Position numbers and translations under genes: made by a program. Below, piece after piece: positions 22,675 through 30,340 of a DNA stretch of 35,481 bases. The stretch spans positions 2,684 to 38,164 of the forward strand of contig JAPPLI010000011.1 in NCBI GenBank assembly GCA_028819495.1. The letters run 5' to 3'. The first letter of the stretch is position 1. Each line of letters begins with the position of its first letter. This stretch comes from Gammaproteobacteria bacterium. Lineage in GTDB: Bacteria > Pseudomonadota > Gammaproteobacteria > Eutrophobiales > Eutrophobiaceae. The notes beneath the pieces were generated by a model that searched no databases, was not told the DNA's origin, and saw nothing but the letters and a program-made list of their open reading frames with translations.

Positions 22675-23528
22675 CAGTCCGACCCCTGCTCATGCCTGTC
22701 AAGAACACCGGCAATAACATCGATGAAATCCTGTTCGGATTCAACACCGAGCACCTCGTCGCTGGCAACGGTATAACCGTACCTCGCGGCAATTTGCTCA
22801 TAGCGTGGAATACGGGCGCGAAACAGCCTTGGGAAGACCCACCTGACAAAATCATCGGGTTCTATCAGGGCAATATAATCCAGGCCCCGTTCCTGCATGT
22901 AACCGGCCAGTTGCTCATCAAGGAATCCGTCCTGGTAATACAAGGGCTTCGGGTCCTGCTCCGCCCGGGCTATCAGTTCCTTTTCATCGGCAGCCGTGGC
23001 CTTCATATACAACACCAGTGTATGCTGCGCCAGCATCCCGATCACGTCCTCATCCAACTCGCACAGGCTGCCGCCGGCGTCATTCACGAAATGCGCGTAA
23101 CCGTAGACTTCACGGGCCCTGTGCATGAATTCCGGCACGTCGTTCATGGAATTGATCTCCGCGGCCCGGTGCAATTTCTGCCGGCGCTTGAATTCCTTCA
23201 GGTCCAGTCCACCCAGTTCCGGGTTGCCCAGCTTGCCCAGAAAACTCGACAGGGGCTTCAGGTTGTCGATATCCAGGTTATTGGTGATGTAGATCGAGTC
23301 GGAGCGCAACAACTCCCGGGTAAACGTGATCTGCATCACATGCTGCTTGATATTGTCCAGGATAGGTTCGTCCAGGTACCTCGTTCCGATGCGGTAATCG
23401 CCGGAATAATGGAACCAGTTGTGACGCCGCAGCTTCCTGGCCAGGGTGGTCTTGCCTACCCCGGACATGCCCAGCAGCGTCACGGACTTGTGGCCCCAGC
23501 GCCTGAATTCATCACCGCGTAATTTCAT
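22674..23528 (-). CDS. P-loop ATPase/kinase-like protein coupled to metA, unknown function
   Basis: This 284-aa soluble protein has a Walker A motif GMSGVGKTT (residues 20-28) in a kinase-like start (SVTLLGMSGVGKTTLARKL) and FHYSGDYRIGTRYL shortly after. It reads like a shikimate/adenylate-kinase-type P-loop fold with a long C-terminal extension. The stop is shared with the metA start. I do not recognise a defined function. The tight coupling suggests a role in methionine metabolism or its control, but this is inference. Confidence 0.8.
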   Translation of the reverse strand: MKLRGDEFRRWGHKSVTLLGMSGVGKTTLARKLRRHNWFHYSGDYRIGTRYLDEPILDNIKQHVMQITFTRELLRSDSIYITNNLDIDNLKPLSSFLGKLGNPELGGLDLKEFKRRQKLHRAAEINSMNDVPEFMHRAREVYGYAHFVNDAGGSLCELDEDVIGMLAQHTLVLYMKATAADEKELIARAEQDPKPLYYQDGFLDEQLAGYMQERGLDYIALIEPDDFVRWVFPRLFRARIPRYEQIAARYGYTVASDEVLGVESEQDFIDVIAGVLDRHEQGSD

Positions 23529-23585
23529 ATTCTTCGGAAAAGTCGGAACAAGTCGAACAGTATACAGATGTTCCCGCTAAATGCC

Positions 23586-23655
23586 GGGGTCAGAGTAAAA
23601 ACCCATCGAAATGTGCGCATTTATCGTATATCTCAAGGGTTTTTACTCTGACCCC
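23586..23655. repeat. GGGGTCAGAGTAA palindromic element, 70-bp type (copy 7)
   Basis: Its design matches copy 3. On the left it is preceded by CAGATGTTCCCGCT plus AAATGCC (23565-23585), the terminal sequence also seen at 28260 and 34442. On the right CCACCTATCTGA follows, as in other copies. Confidence 0.92.
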
Positions 23656-23685
23656 ACCTATCTGAAACGGAAGTTTACCCTGTCT

Positions 23686-23740
23686 CAGCGGTTCCCGCTA
23701 ACCTCGGTAAATTCCGGGGACGGATTTGAAATCCGTCCCC
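23686..23740. repeat. Repeat end CAGCGGTTCCCGCT joined to a GGGGACGGATTT palindrome
   Basis: The terminal motif CAGCGGTTCCCGCT (23686-23699) is followed by a 25-bp palindrome (23716-23740) with arms GGGGACGGATTT / AAATCCGTCCCC. The usual GGGGTCAGAGTAA core has thus been replaced by a different core. It abuts the stop of the molybdopterin hydroxylase gene. Confidence 0.7.
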
Positions 23741-25924
23741 TCACACCGACAGGTGATCCTGCAACGGAAGACGGCGGATACGTTGTCCGCTTGCCGCGAA
23801 TATGGCATTGCACAAGGCCGGCGCCAGGGGCGGCGTGCCGACCTCCCCCATGCCGCCCGGCGCCGCGCCGCTCTCGATGAAATACACTTCCATGGACGGC
23901 GCACGGTCCATGCGCACCATGCGGTAATCGGTAAAGTTGCTCTGCCGGACGCGACCCCCGTCGATCGCGATATCTCCGAACAAGGCCGCGGTCAGTCCGT
24001 AGATGATGCCGCTCTCAACCTGGTCCCGGGCAATGGCGGGGTTGATGACTTCTCCCGGGTCGACCGCGGCCACCACTTTCTCCACCCGCAGCCTGTCTCC
24101 CGCTAAAGATATCTGCACCGCTTGCGCTACGATTGAACCGAAGCTGGCAACGACGGCAAGTCCCATGCCGGAATTCTGCGGCAAGGATTTCCCCCAGCCG
24201 ATTTTCTCCGCCGCCAGGCGCAGTACTGCCTGGTGGCGCGGCTGCTTCTCCAGCAGGGCCAGGCGGTATTCAAGCGGGTCCCGCGCGGCGTGCTGCGCCA
24301 GCTCATCCATGAAGGATTCAATGAAAAATCCCTGGCAGGAATGTTGCACGCTACGCCAGTAACCCAACGGGACCGGCGCCCCGCACGCAACCCTCCCTAT
24401 CTGCTGGAGTCCGATTGCATAGGGAATCAGCGCGGCTTCACCGTCACCGTTCAGGCCGATGTCCGTATAACGGTTCGACCAGGTGACGGGTTTGCCATCC
24501 GCGTCCAGTTGCGCTTCGAAGCGGCTGACTTCAGACGGGCGGTAATAATCATGGCGTATGTCCTCTTCCCTCGACCAGACCAGCTTGACCGGGTAGGGCA
24601 CGCGCAGGGCGGTATGCACCGCGTCCCGGATAAAGTTGCCCCCGAACGAAGTCTTGCGCCCGAAACTCCCGCCCATCTGGTACGGGTGGACAACGACGTT
24701 CTCCATATCCATGTCGGCAGTCTCAGCGGCCAGCGCCCTTGTGCCCAGCGGGTCCTGTACACCGGCCCACAACTCAAGCCGTCCATCGCGGCGCCAGGCA
24801 ACACAATTCACGGGTTCCATGGCGGCGTGGGACAGGAACGGCACGCGATATTCGGCCCGAACCGGCCCGGCGGACCCGGTCACTGCACCGGCAATGTCCC
24901 CCAGTTCATGATCGGCGACAAAGTCTCCGCCGTCCAGGGCTGCGTCAAAGTCACGGCACATGCTCTCCGAACTGAACTCGCCGTTGCCGCCGTCACCGAA
25001 CTCCACGGCCAGCCCGGAAAGCGCCTTGTGGGCGCGCCAGTAGTTGTCCGCCGTCACAACCACAGCGCCGGGGATCTGCAATACGTCTTCCACCCCGGGC
25101 AGGGCCTTGACGGAACCAGGATCAACAGAGACGACCTCTCCGCCAAAAACAGGCGCGTGACGGATAGCCGCAACCTTCATGTTGTCCATGCTGAGGTCGA
25201 TGGCATAGATCGGGGCGCCGGTCACTTTTTCGTCCAGGTCGATGCGGGGCACGGACTTGCCGCACAGGACATAGTCCTGTTTTGCTTTCAGCCGGGGATT
25301 GAGCGAGGGTTTGAATTGCGCGGCAGCCGCAGCCAGGTCGGCATAGCGGGCGGACAGGCCGCCGGCGTCGTGATATACGTGGCTCAATTCCGCACGGCAT
25401 TCCGATTGCGCCACCTTCCAGCGGTCGGCTGCGGCCCGCAGCAGCATTTCCTTCGCTGCAGCCCCGGCGACACGCATTCCTCCCTGGCCGGTAAACCTGA
25501 CGCTGGTGCTCCCGCCGGTCAGTTGCAGGTTCACCATGCCTGATGCCTTGTAGAACGAAAAATCCAGCAATTTCCGGAGCGGCGCGGGCATATCGGTCCG
25601 GCCCAGCTTGAAACCCTGGGCAACCTTGTCCGTTACGTACATCTCCTCTGCGGGCGCCTGCCTGATATCCATAAGCGACCAGTCCGCTTCCATCTCCTCC
25701 GCCAGCATCATGGGTAGCGAGGTCAGAATGCCCTGCCCCATTTCCGCATGCGGGACCAGTACCGTAATCGTATTATCCGGATTGATGCCGACCCAGGAAG
25801 TCAGCCAGACCTGTTCAGGAGAAGAGCCGGCCCGCAAAGCAAGCCGGTTCGGGGTAAAGAAATAGCCCAGCGCCAGGCCGCCACCCACGATACCGCCGGC
25901 AACCAGGAACGCGCGTCGTTTCAT
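23741..25924 (-). CDS. Molybdopterin-binding large subunit of a xanthine-dehydrogenase-family hydroxylase (IorB-like)
   Basis: This 727-aa product has a twin-arginine-like N-terminus (MKRRAFLVAGG) and one hydrophobic segment, so it is probably exported folded with cofactor. VPHAEMGQGILTSLPMMLAEE, GGSFGRKT, LGYWRSVQHSCQGFFIESF and the C-terminal GGMGEVGTPPLAPAL (catalytic Glu about 694) match the isoquinoline 1-oxidoreductase beta-subunit / aldehyde oxidoreductase group. That group hydroxylates aldehydes or N-heterocycles. The usual partner, a small [2Fe-2S] subunit, is absent on either side. The leader is entirely a five-hairpin element. Its hairpin 1 contains the only good Shine-Dalgarno match (AGAGG, 8 nt before ATG). 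Confidence 0.9.
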   Translation of the reverse strand: MKRRAFLVAGGIVGGGLALGYFFTPNRLALRAGSSPEQVWLTSWVGINPDNTITVLVPHAEMGQGILTSLPMMLAEEMEADWSLMDIRQAPAEEMYVTDKVAQGFKLGRTDMPAPLRKLLDFSFYKASGMVNLQLTGGSTSVRFTGQGGMRVAGAAAKEMLLRAAADRWKVAQSECRAELSHVYHDAGGLSARYADLAAAAAQFKPSLNPRLKAKQDYVLCGKSVPRIDLDEKVTGAPIYAIDLSMDNMKVAAIRHAPVFGGEVVSVDPGSVKALPGVEDVLQIPGAVVVTADNYWRAHKALSGLAVEFGDGGNGEFSSESMCRDFDAALDGGDFVADHELGDIAGAVTGSAGPVRAEYRVPFLSHAAMEPVNCVAWRRDGRLELWAGVQDPLGTRALAAETADMDMENVVVHPYQMGGSFGRKTSFGGNFIRDAVHTALRVPYPVKLVWSREEDIRHDYYRPSEVSRFEAQLDADGKPVTWSNRYTDIGLNGDGEAALIPYAIGLQQIGRVACGAPVPLGYWRSVQHSCQGFFIESFMDELAQHAARDPLEYRLALLEKQPRHQAVLRLAAEKIGWGKSLPQNSGMGLAVVASFGSIVAQAVQISLAGDRLRVEKVVAAVDPGEVINPAIARDQVESGIIYGLTAALFGDIAIDGGRVRQSNFTDYRMVRMDRAPSMEVYFIESGAAPGGMGEVGTPPLAPALCNAIFAASGQRIRRLPLQDHLSV

Positions 25925-26083
25925 CCAGGGAACCTCTGATTAAGTCAGAGGTTCCTGCGATACAGGGATGTATCGTCAAAATCAATGACTGTAGGGCATT
26001 GATTTTGTGAGCAATACAAAAATCGCATTTTTGTATTGCGTGCTCTGACAAGTCCTGGATGGACTTGTTCAGAGCTTCCCTGG
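25925..26083. repeat. Five-hairpin structured element, copy A
   Basis: It fills the whole gap between the pnp stop and the downstream start codon. In plus-strand order: an outer stem CCAGGGAA / TTCCCTGG (25925-25932, 26076-26083); hairpin 1 GGAACCTCTGA / TCAGAGGTTCC (25929-25955); hairpin 2 CGATACA / TGTATCG with loop GGGA (25958-25975); hairpin 3 AAAATCAATG / CATTGATTTT; hairpin 4 GCAATACAAAAA / TTTTTGTATTGC with loop TCGCA; hairpin 5 CAAGTCC / GGACTTG extended by CTCTGA / TCAGAG. Copy B repeats this plan with other stem sequences. Confidence 0.88.
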
Positions 26084-28168
26084 TTACTCATCGACCGCTT
26101 TCATGCTCAGGCGGACCCTGCCCTGGCGGTCAATCTCAAGCACCTTGACCTTCACGAAATCGCCTTCCGACAACCTGTCGCTGACATTCTGCACGCGTTC
26201 GTTGGAAATCTGCGAGATATGCACCAGGCCATCCTTGCCCGGCAGGATGTTCACAAACGCGCCGAAGTCCATCAGTTTCGCCACCTTTCCCCGGTAAATC
26301 TTGCCGACTTCAACATCCGCCGTGATGTCTTCGATACGTTTGCGCGCGGCATCGCTGGCCGTCTTGTCGCTGGAATAAATCTTCACATTGCCGTTGTCGT
26401 CGATATCTATGGCCGCGCCGGTCTCGTCGGTGATCGCGCGGATAGTGGCGCCGCCCTTGCCGATAACGTCCCTGATCTTGTCCGGGTGAATCTTGATGGA
26501 GGTGATGCGGGGGGCGTATTCCGACATCTCCGCGCGCACCTCACCGAGCACCGCGTTCATCCTCTCAAGAATATGCAACCGGCCTGCCCTGGCCTGGGAC
26601 AGGGCCACCTCCATGATCTCCCTGGTAATGCCGGCCACCTTGATATCCATTTGCAGCGCGCTGATGCCGGTTTCCGAACCGGCCACCTTGAAATCCATAT
26701 CGCCGAGATGGTCTTCATCGCCCATGATGTCCGACAGCACCACGAATTTCTCCTCTTCCTTGATCAGGCCCATGGCGATTCCGGCCACGGGGGCTGTTAT
26801 GCCGATCCCCGCGTCCATCATTGCCAGGCTGGCGCCGCAGACCGAGGCCATGGAACTGGAACCGTTCGATTCGGTGATCTCGGAGACAATCCTGATGGCA
26901 TAGGGAAACTCTTCCAGGTTCGGCATGACCGTCATCAGGGCGCGCTTGGCCAGTCTGCCGTGGCCGATCTCGCGCCGTTTGGGCGAGCCCGCACGGCCCG
27001 TTTCACCCACGCAATAAGGCGGGAAGTTGTAATGCAGCATGAACGGGTCCTTACGCTCTCCTTCAATGGCATCGATGATCTGCGCGTCCCGGTCCGTGCC
27101 CAGGGTAGCTGACACCAGCGCCTGGGTCTCACCACGGGTAAACAAGGCAGAACCATGCGCCCTGGGCAACACGCCCACTTCCACGTTGATCTCCCTTACC
27201 GCCGCAGTATCCCTGCCGTCGATACGCGGTTCGCCGGCGACGATTGCGCCCCTGACGATATTGCTTTCCAGCTCCTCAAAGGCTTCTTTTATGGTCCTGT
27301 CAGTCCAGCGATCATCATGTTTCCCGGTAATCGCCGTGATTGCGGTGGAACGGATTTCCGCCACCCGATCGCGACGGCTTATCTTGTCCCGGATTGAATA
27401 GGCCTCGCGTAACAGGTCGGCGCACAGTTCGTTTACTTCATCCGCCAGTTCCCCGTCATCTTCCGGCGCTTGCCAGTCCCAGGGCCTGGTCCCGGCCTCG
27501 GCAACCAGTTGCCGGATATTTTCGATGACGATCTGCATGTGTTCGTGACCGAACATCACCGCCCCCAGCATGACTTCCTCCGATAACAGCGAGGCTTCCG
27601 ATTCAACCATCAGGACGGAGGTTTCGGTGCCGGCCACGACCAGGTCCAGTTCCGACCGGGCCAGGGCGGCATAACCGGGATTGAGCAGGTATTCGCCGTT
27701 GCGGTAACCCACCCGCGTGGCGCCGATGGGTCCGTTGAACGGTATCCCGGAAACGCCGAGCGCGGCAGACGCGCCGATCAGGGCCGGTATATCCGGGTCA
27801 ATCTGCGGGTCCAGCGACATGACCGTGGCGATGATCTGGACTTCATTTTTGAAGTGTTTCGGAAACAACGGGCGTACCGGCCTGTCAATCAGCCTGGAAG
27901 TCAGCACTTCCTTTTCCGAAGGCCGGCCCTCGCGCCGGAAGAAACCACCGGGTATTTTCCCGGCTGCATAGGTTTTCTCCATGTAATCCACTGTGAGAGG
28001 GAAAAAACCCTGGTCCGGCTTGGCTTCCTTACTGGCGACACAGGTCACCAGCACGACCGTATCCCCCATACTCACCAATACCGCGCCGGTGGCCTGCCTG
28101 GCAATTCTGCCGGTTTCCAACGCGACCGGAATATCCCCGTACTGAAATTCTTTTTTTACTACGTTCAT
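26084..28168 (-). CDS. pnp: Polyribonucleotide nucleotidyltransferase (PNPase)
   Basis: This 694-aa 3'-5' phosphorolytic exoribonuclease works as a trimer and partners RNase E. It has two RNase PH-like domains (the second with [20 protein letters not shown], about 480-500), a KH domain ([21 protein letters not shown]) and a C-terminal S1 domain ([33 protein letters not shown]). Length is standard. The start ATG at 28168 has GGAAG upstream. It follows rpsO but is separated by 262 bp carrying a transposon-like repeat, and a five-hairpin element touches its stop codon. Confidence 0.97.
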   Translation of the reverse strand: MNVVKKEFQYGDIPVALETGRIARQATGAVLVSMGDTVVLVTCVASKEAKPDQGFFPLTVDYMEKTYAAGKIPGGFFRREGRPSEKEVLTSRLIDRPVRPLFPKHFKNEVQIIATVMSLDPQIDPDIPALIGASAALGVSGIPFNGPIGATRVGYRNGEYLLNPGYAALARSELDLVVAGTETSVLMVESEASLLSEEVMLGAVMFGHEHMQIVIENIRQLVAEAGTRPWDWQAPEDDGELADEVNELCADLLREAYSIRDKISRRDRVAEIRSTAITAITGKHDDRWTDRTIKEAFEELESNIVRGAIVAGEPRIDGRDTAAVREINVEVGVLPRAHGSALFTRGETQALVSATLGTDRDAQIIDAIEGERKDPFMLHYNFPPYCVGETGRAGSPKRREIGHGRLAKRALMTVMPNLEEFPYAIRIVSEITESNGSSSMASVCGASLAMMDAGIGITAPVAGIAMGLIKEEEKFVVLSDIMGDEDHLGDMDFKVAGSETGISALQMDIKVAGITREIMEVALSQARAGRLHILERMNAVLGEVRAEMSEYAPRITSIKIHPDKIRDVIGKGGATIRAITDETGAAIDIDDNGNVKIYSSDKTASDAARKRIEDITADVEVGKIYRGKVAKLMDFGAFVNILPGKDGLVHISQISNERVQNVSDRLSEGDFVKVKVLEIDRQGRVRLSMKAVDE

Positions 28169-28259
28169 TATTCTTCCCGATTATTATCTGATTGAAGTTT
28201 TATATATGACATGAGATGACTTGTTTATACAGCGCCGGTACCGGACGACAACCTGATAT

Positions 28260-28380
28260 CAGCAGTTCCCGCTGAATGCCGGGGTCAGAGTAAAATCACC
28301 ACCGATCGTGCCATCGGCAATGTCCTTCAAGATTTTACTCTGACCCCACCCATCTGACCGAAGGTTAGCGGGGATTGCTG
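28260..28380. mobile_element. 121-bp MITE-like element with TIRs and 9-bp target duplication
   Basis: Terminal inverted repeats CAGCAGTTCCCGCT (28260-28273) and AGCGGGGATTGCTG (28367-28380) match at 12 of 14 positions. Immediately outside both ends is the same 9-bp direct repeat ACCTGATAT (28251-28259 and 28381-28389). Inside is a GGGGTCAGAGTAA element (28281-28347). It carries no gene, so movement would need a transposase elsewhere. It sits between rpsO and pnp. Confidence 0.8.
28281..28347. repeat. GGGGTCAGAGTAA palindromic element, 67-bp type, inverted (copy 8)
   Basis: It has the same 17-bp arms as copy 1, but the interior reads as the reverse complement (starts ATCACCACCG). The inner stem is CCGAT / ATCGG. 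It forms the core of the 121-bp element. Confidence 0.92.
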
Positions 28381-28430
28381 ACCTGATATACTCTCCCGGG
28401 TTGCCGGACACAATAATAATGCCGGACCGG

Positions 28431-28700
28431 TTACTTTCTCAGAGCCAACAGGCCTATGAGTTCACGATACCGATCAACGTCTTTATTCTTTAAATAGTTC
28501 AGCAGCTTCCGACGCTGATTTACCATGCGCAACAAACCCTGGCGTGAATGGTGATCTTTGGAATGCAATTTAAAGTGCTGCGACAAATCAGTAATGCGCG
28601 CGGTCAGTAGCGCCACCTGGACCTCGGGTGAACCCGTATCTCCGGATGAACGTTGATATTTCTTCAAGATATCAGCCTTGTGCTGCTGACTTAATGGCAT
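28431..28700 (-). CDS. rpsO: 30S ribosomal protein S15
   Basis: This 89-aa primary 16S rRNA-binding protein has the S15 signatures [19 protein letters not shown]-like [34 protein letters not shown] and ends in LIGLLALRK. The start ATG at 28700 has AGGAGA upstream. In relatives S15 represses its own translation via a leader pseudoknot; I did not verify one here. It lies upstream of pnp as in the canonical operon. Confidence 0.97.
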   Translation of the reverse strand: MPLSQQHKADILKKYQRSSGDTGSPEVQVALLTARITDLSQHFKLHSKDHHSRQGLLRMVNQRRKLLNYLKNKDVDRYRELIGLLALRK

Positions 28701-28809
28701 TGATATATTTTTCTCCTGTCCGGTCTTTCTAAAGCGCGGGTATTGTAACCATGCCTGAAAGACCTGACAAGCAAAACTTTACATGCGGTGGACATATTGC
28801 CGGATTTGT

Positions 28810-28876
28810 GGGGTCAGAGTAAAATCGCTACCATCGAGGACGATGACAGGATCAGTGGTGATTTTACTCTGACCCC
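28810..28876. repeat. GGGGTCAGAGTAA palindromic element, 67-bp type (copy 9)
   Basis: It has the same arms and orientation as copy 1; the inner stem is ATCG / CGAT. Its right flank (28877-28897) is the inverse of the terminal sequence at 28260-28280 with 19 of 21 matches, so the whole unit is inverted relative to the 121-bp element. It lies between truB and rpsO. Confidence 0.92.
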
Positions 28877-28907
28877 GGCATTCAGCTGGAACTACTGCCA
28901 CACAGTT

Positions 28908-29822
28908 TTAAGCCAGCAGCCGTTTCGGCGCCACGCGGCCGTCGGCAAGCACTTCGCCTACCCCCAGGAAACGGCCGTCCTCGCCGTAAATACGCAGCAT
29001 TCCCCGGGTCGGCGCCCTGGGCACCGTGACCGGCTGGCCCTGGCACAGGTAGTAGGCGACGCTATCGACCAGGTTGACGCAGGGCATATCCTGCACGACG
29101 GAATCAATGCCGAGCAGAAGCTCATCCAGTCCCTGCATCCCGGTTTCGGCGATGCCTTCCAGTTCCGGCACCGTCAGCATATTTTCGTCGGAGTAAGGTC
29201 CTACGCCAATGCGCCGCAGCGCTTTCACGTGGGCGCCGCAGCCCAGTTCCTTGCCGATGTCTTCCGCCAGGGTGCGGATATAAGTCCCCTTGGAACAACG
29301 TATATCCAGTTCCAGTTCGTCACCCCGGTAATCCAGCAGGTCCATGCTGTGGATGGTAATCTCGCGGGGTTCCCGTTCCACTTCCAGCCCCTGGTGGGCC
29401 AGTTTGTACAGCCGTTGACCCTTGTGTTTCAGCGCGGAAAACATGGGCGGAACCTGTACGACGGTACCGAGGAACGTAGCCAGCACCGCCTCAACGCGCT
29501 TACGCGTTAATTTCCCGGTTTCACCCCGGAACACGATGTCACCCTCAGCATCGCCGGTGCTGGTCTGGATGCCCAGTTGGAAAATCGTGCGGTAGTGTTT
29601 ATCGGCGTTGAGCAGGAACCCGGAAAATTTCGTTGCCTCGCCAAAGCACAGCGGCAACAGGCCGGATGCGGCCTTGTCCAGGCTGCCGGTATGCCCCGCT
29701 TTCCTGGCCCGGTACAATGACTTGACTTTCTGCAAGGCGTCATTGGAGGTCAGGCCCGGCGGTTTATCCAGCAGCAAAATTCCTTTGACGTTGCGGCCTT
29801 TTATTTTGCTTCTGCGCGCCAT
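28908..29822 (-). CDS. truB: tRNA pseudouridine(55) synthase
   Basis: This 304-aa enzyme makes pseudouridine 55 in the T loop of tRNAs. It starts with KGILLLDKPPGLTSNDALQKVK. The catalytic Asp49 lies in AGHTGSLDKAASGLLPLCFGEATKF. The usual form of that motif is GxLDPLATG, so DKAAS here is a noticeable departure next to the catalytic residue. KGTYIRTLAEDIG and a C-terminal PUA-like region follow. The upstream space to rbfA is taken by an inverted repeat, and no clear Shine-Dalgarno precedes the ATG at 29822. Confidence 0.95.
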   Translation of the reverse strand: MARRSKIKGRNVKGILLLDKPPGLTSNDALQKVKSLYRARKAGHTGSLDKAASGLLPLCFGEATKFSGFLLNADKHYRTIFQLGIQTSTGDAEGDIVFRGETGKLTRKRVEAVLATFLGTVVQVPPMFSALKHKGQRLYKLAHQGLEVEREPREITIHSMDLLDYRGDELELDIRCSKGTYIRTLAEDIGKELGCGAHVKALRRIGVGPYSDENMLTVPELEGIAETGMQGLDELLLGIDSVVQDMPCVNLVDSVAYYLCQGQPVTVPRAPTRGMLRIYGEDGRFLGVGEVLADGRVAPKRLLA

Positions 29823-29838
29823 TACGTTAAATGATTTA

Positions 29839-29951
29839 TCCGCAGATGACGCAGATGAACGCAGATATTTTTGAAGGTTTTCATGTCGTTCTGGGTATCA
29901 TGGTGAAAGTAATAACCTGAAACATCTGTGTTCATCTGCGTCATCTGCGGA
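29839..29951. repeat. Inverted repeat of the CAGATGACGCAGAT family inside the translation operon
   Basis: 28-bp arms at 29839-29866 and 29924-29951 match at 27 of 28 positions in inverted orientation, with a 57-bp spacer. A further partial (ATCTGCGGAT) lies at about 29969. It fills the rbfA-truB gap. Confidence 0.87.
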
Positions 29952-29979
29952 CAAATACGGAATCCCTTATCTGCGGATG

Positions 29980-30333
29980 TCAATCTTTTTGATTGGCGCG
30001 TTCGATGAGTTCAGTCAGGCGGTTTGCCCGGTTCAGTGAATGGTCGAACCGGAACAGCAGTTGCGGCACGGCCCGCAACGGCAGGGCCTGCCCCAGCAGC
30101 CGGCGGAAGTGCCCGGCCCTTTCATTCAACAAATCCGCCAGGGCCTCTTCGCTGCAGGCAGGTTTAAGACAGGTAAAATAAATACTCGCATTTCTGAGGT
30201 CGGGACTCACGTCAACAAACGATACCGTGATCAGCCCCACTTCCCTGAATGACGGTTCTTTTTGCAACAACAGGGCAATCTCGCGTTGCAGCAGGTCTGC
30301 AACGCGCTGATTTCGACCAAATTCACGCGCCAT
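29980..30333 (-). CDS. rbfA: 30S ribosome-binding factor A
   Basis: This 117-aa KH-fold factor is needed for late 16S rRNA maturation and cold growth. I chose the ATG at 30333, giving MAREFGRNQRVADLLQREIA as in other RbfA proteins. A longer frame from 30375 would overlap the infB end. LITVSFVDVSPDLRNASIYFT and PQLLFRFDHSLNRANRLTELI are family signatures. It starts 7 nt after the infB stop with only a weak AGG as ribosome-binding site. Confidence 0.95.
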   Translation of the reverse strand: MAREFGRNQRVADLLQREIALLLQKEPSFREVGLITVSFVDVSPDLRNASIYFTCLKPACSEEALADLLNERAGHFRRLLGQALPLRAVPQLLFRFDHSLNRANRLTELIERANQKD

Positions 30334-30340
30334 TTGCCTG

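Noticed and set aside
24233-25543. 436-codon plus-strand frame antisense to the molybdopterin hydroxylase
   Set aside because: Composition shadow; low-complexity His/Gly/Val content and no family motif.
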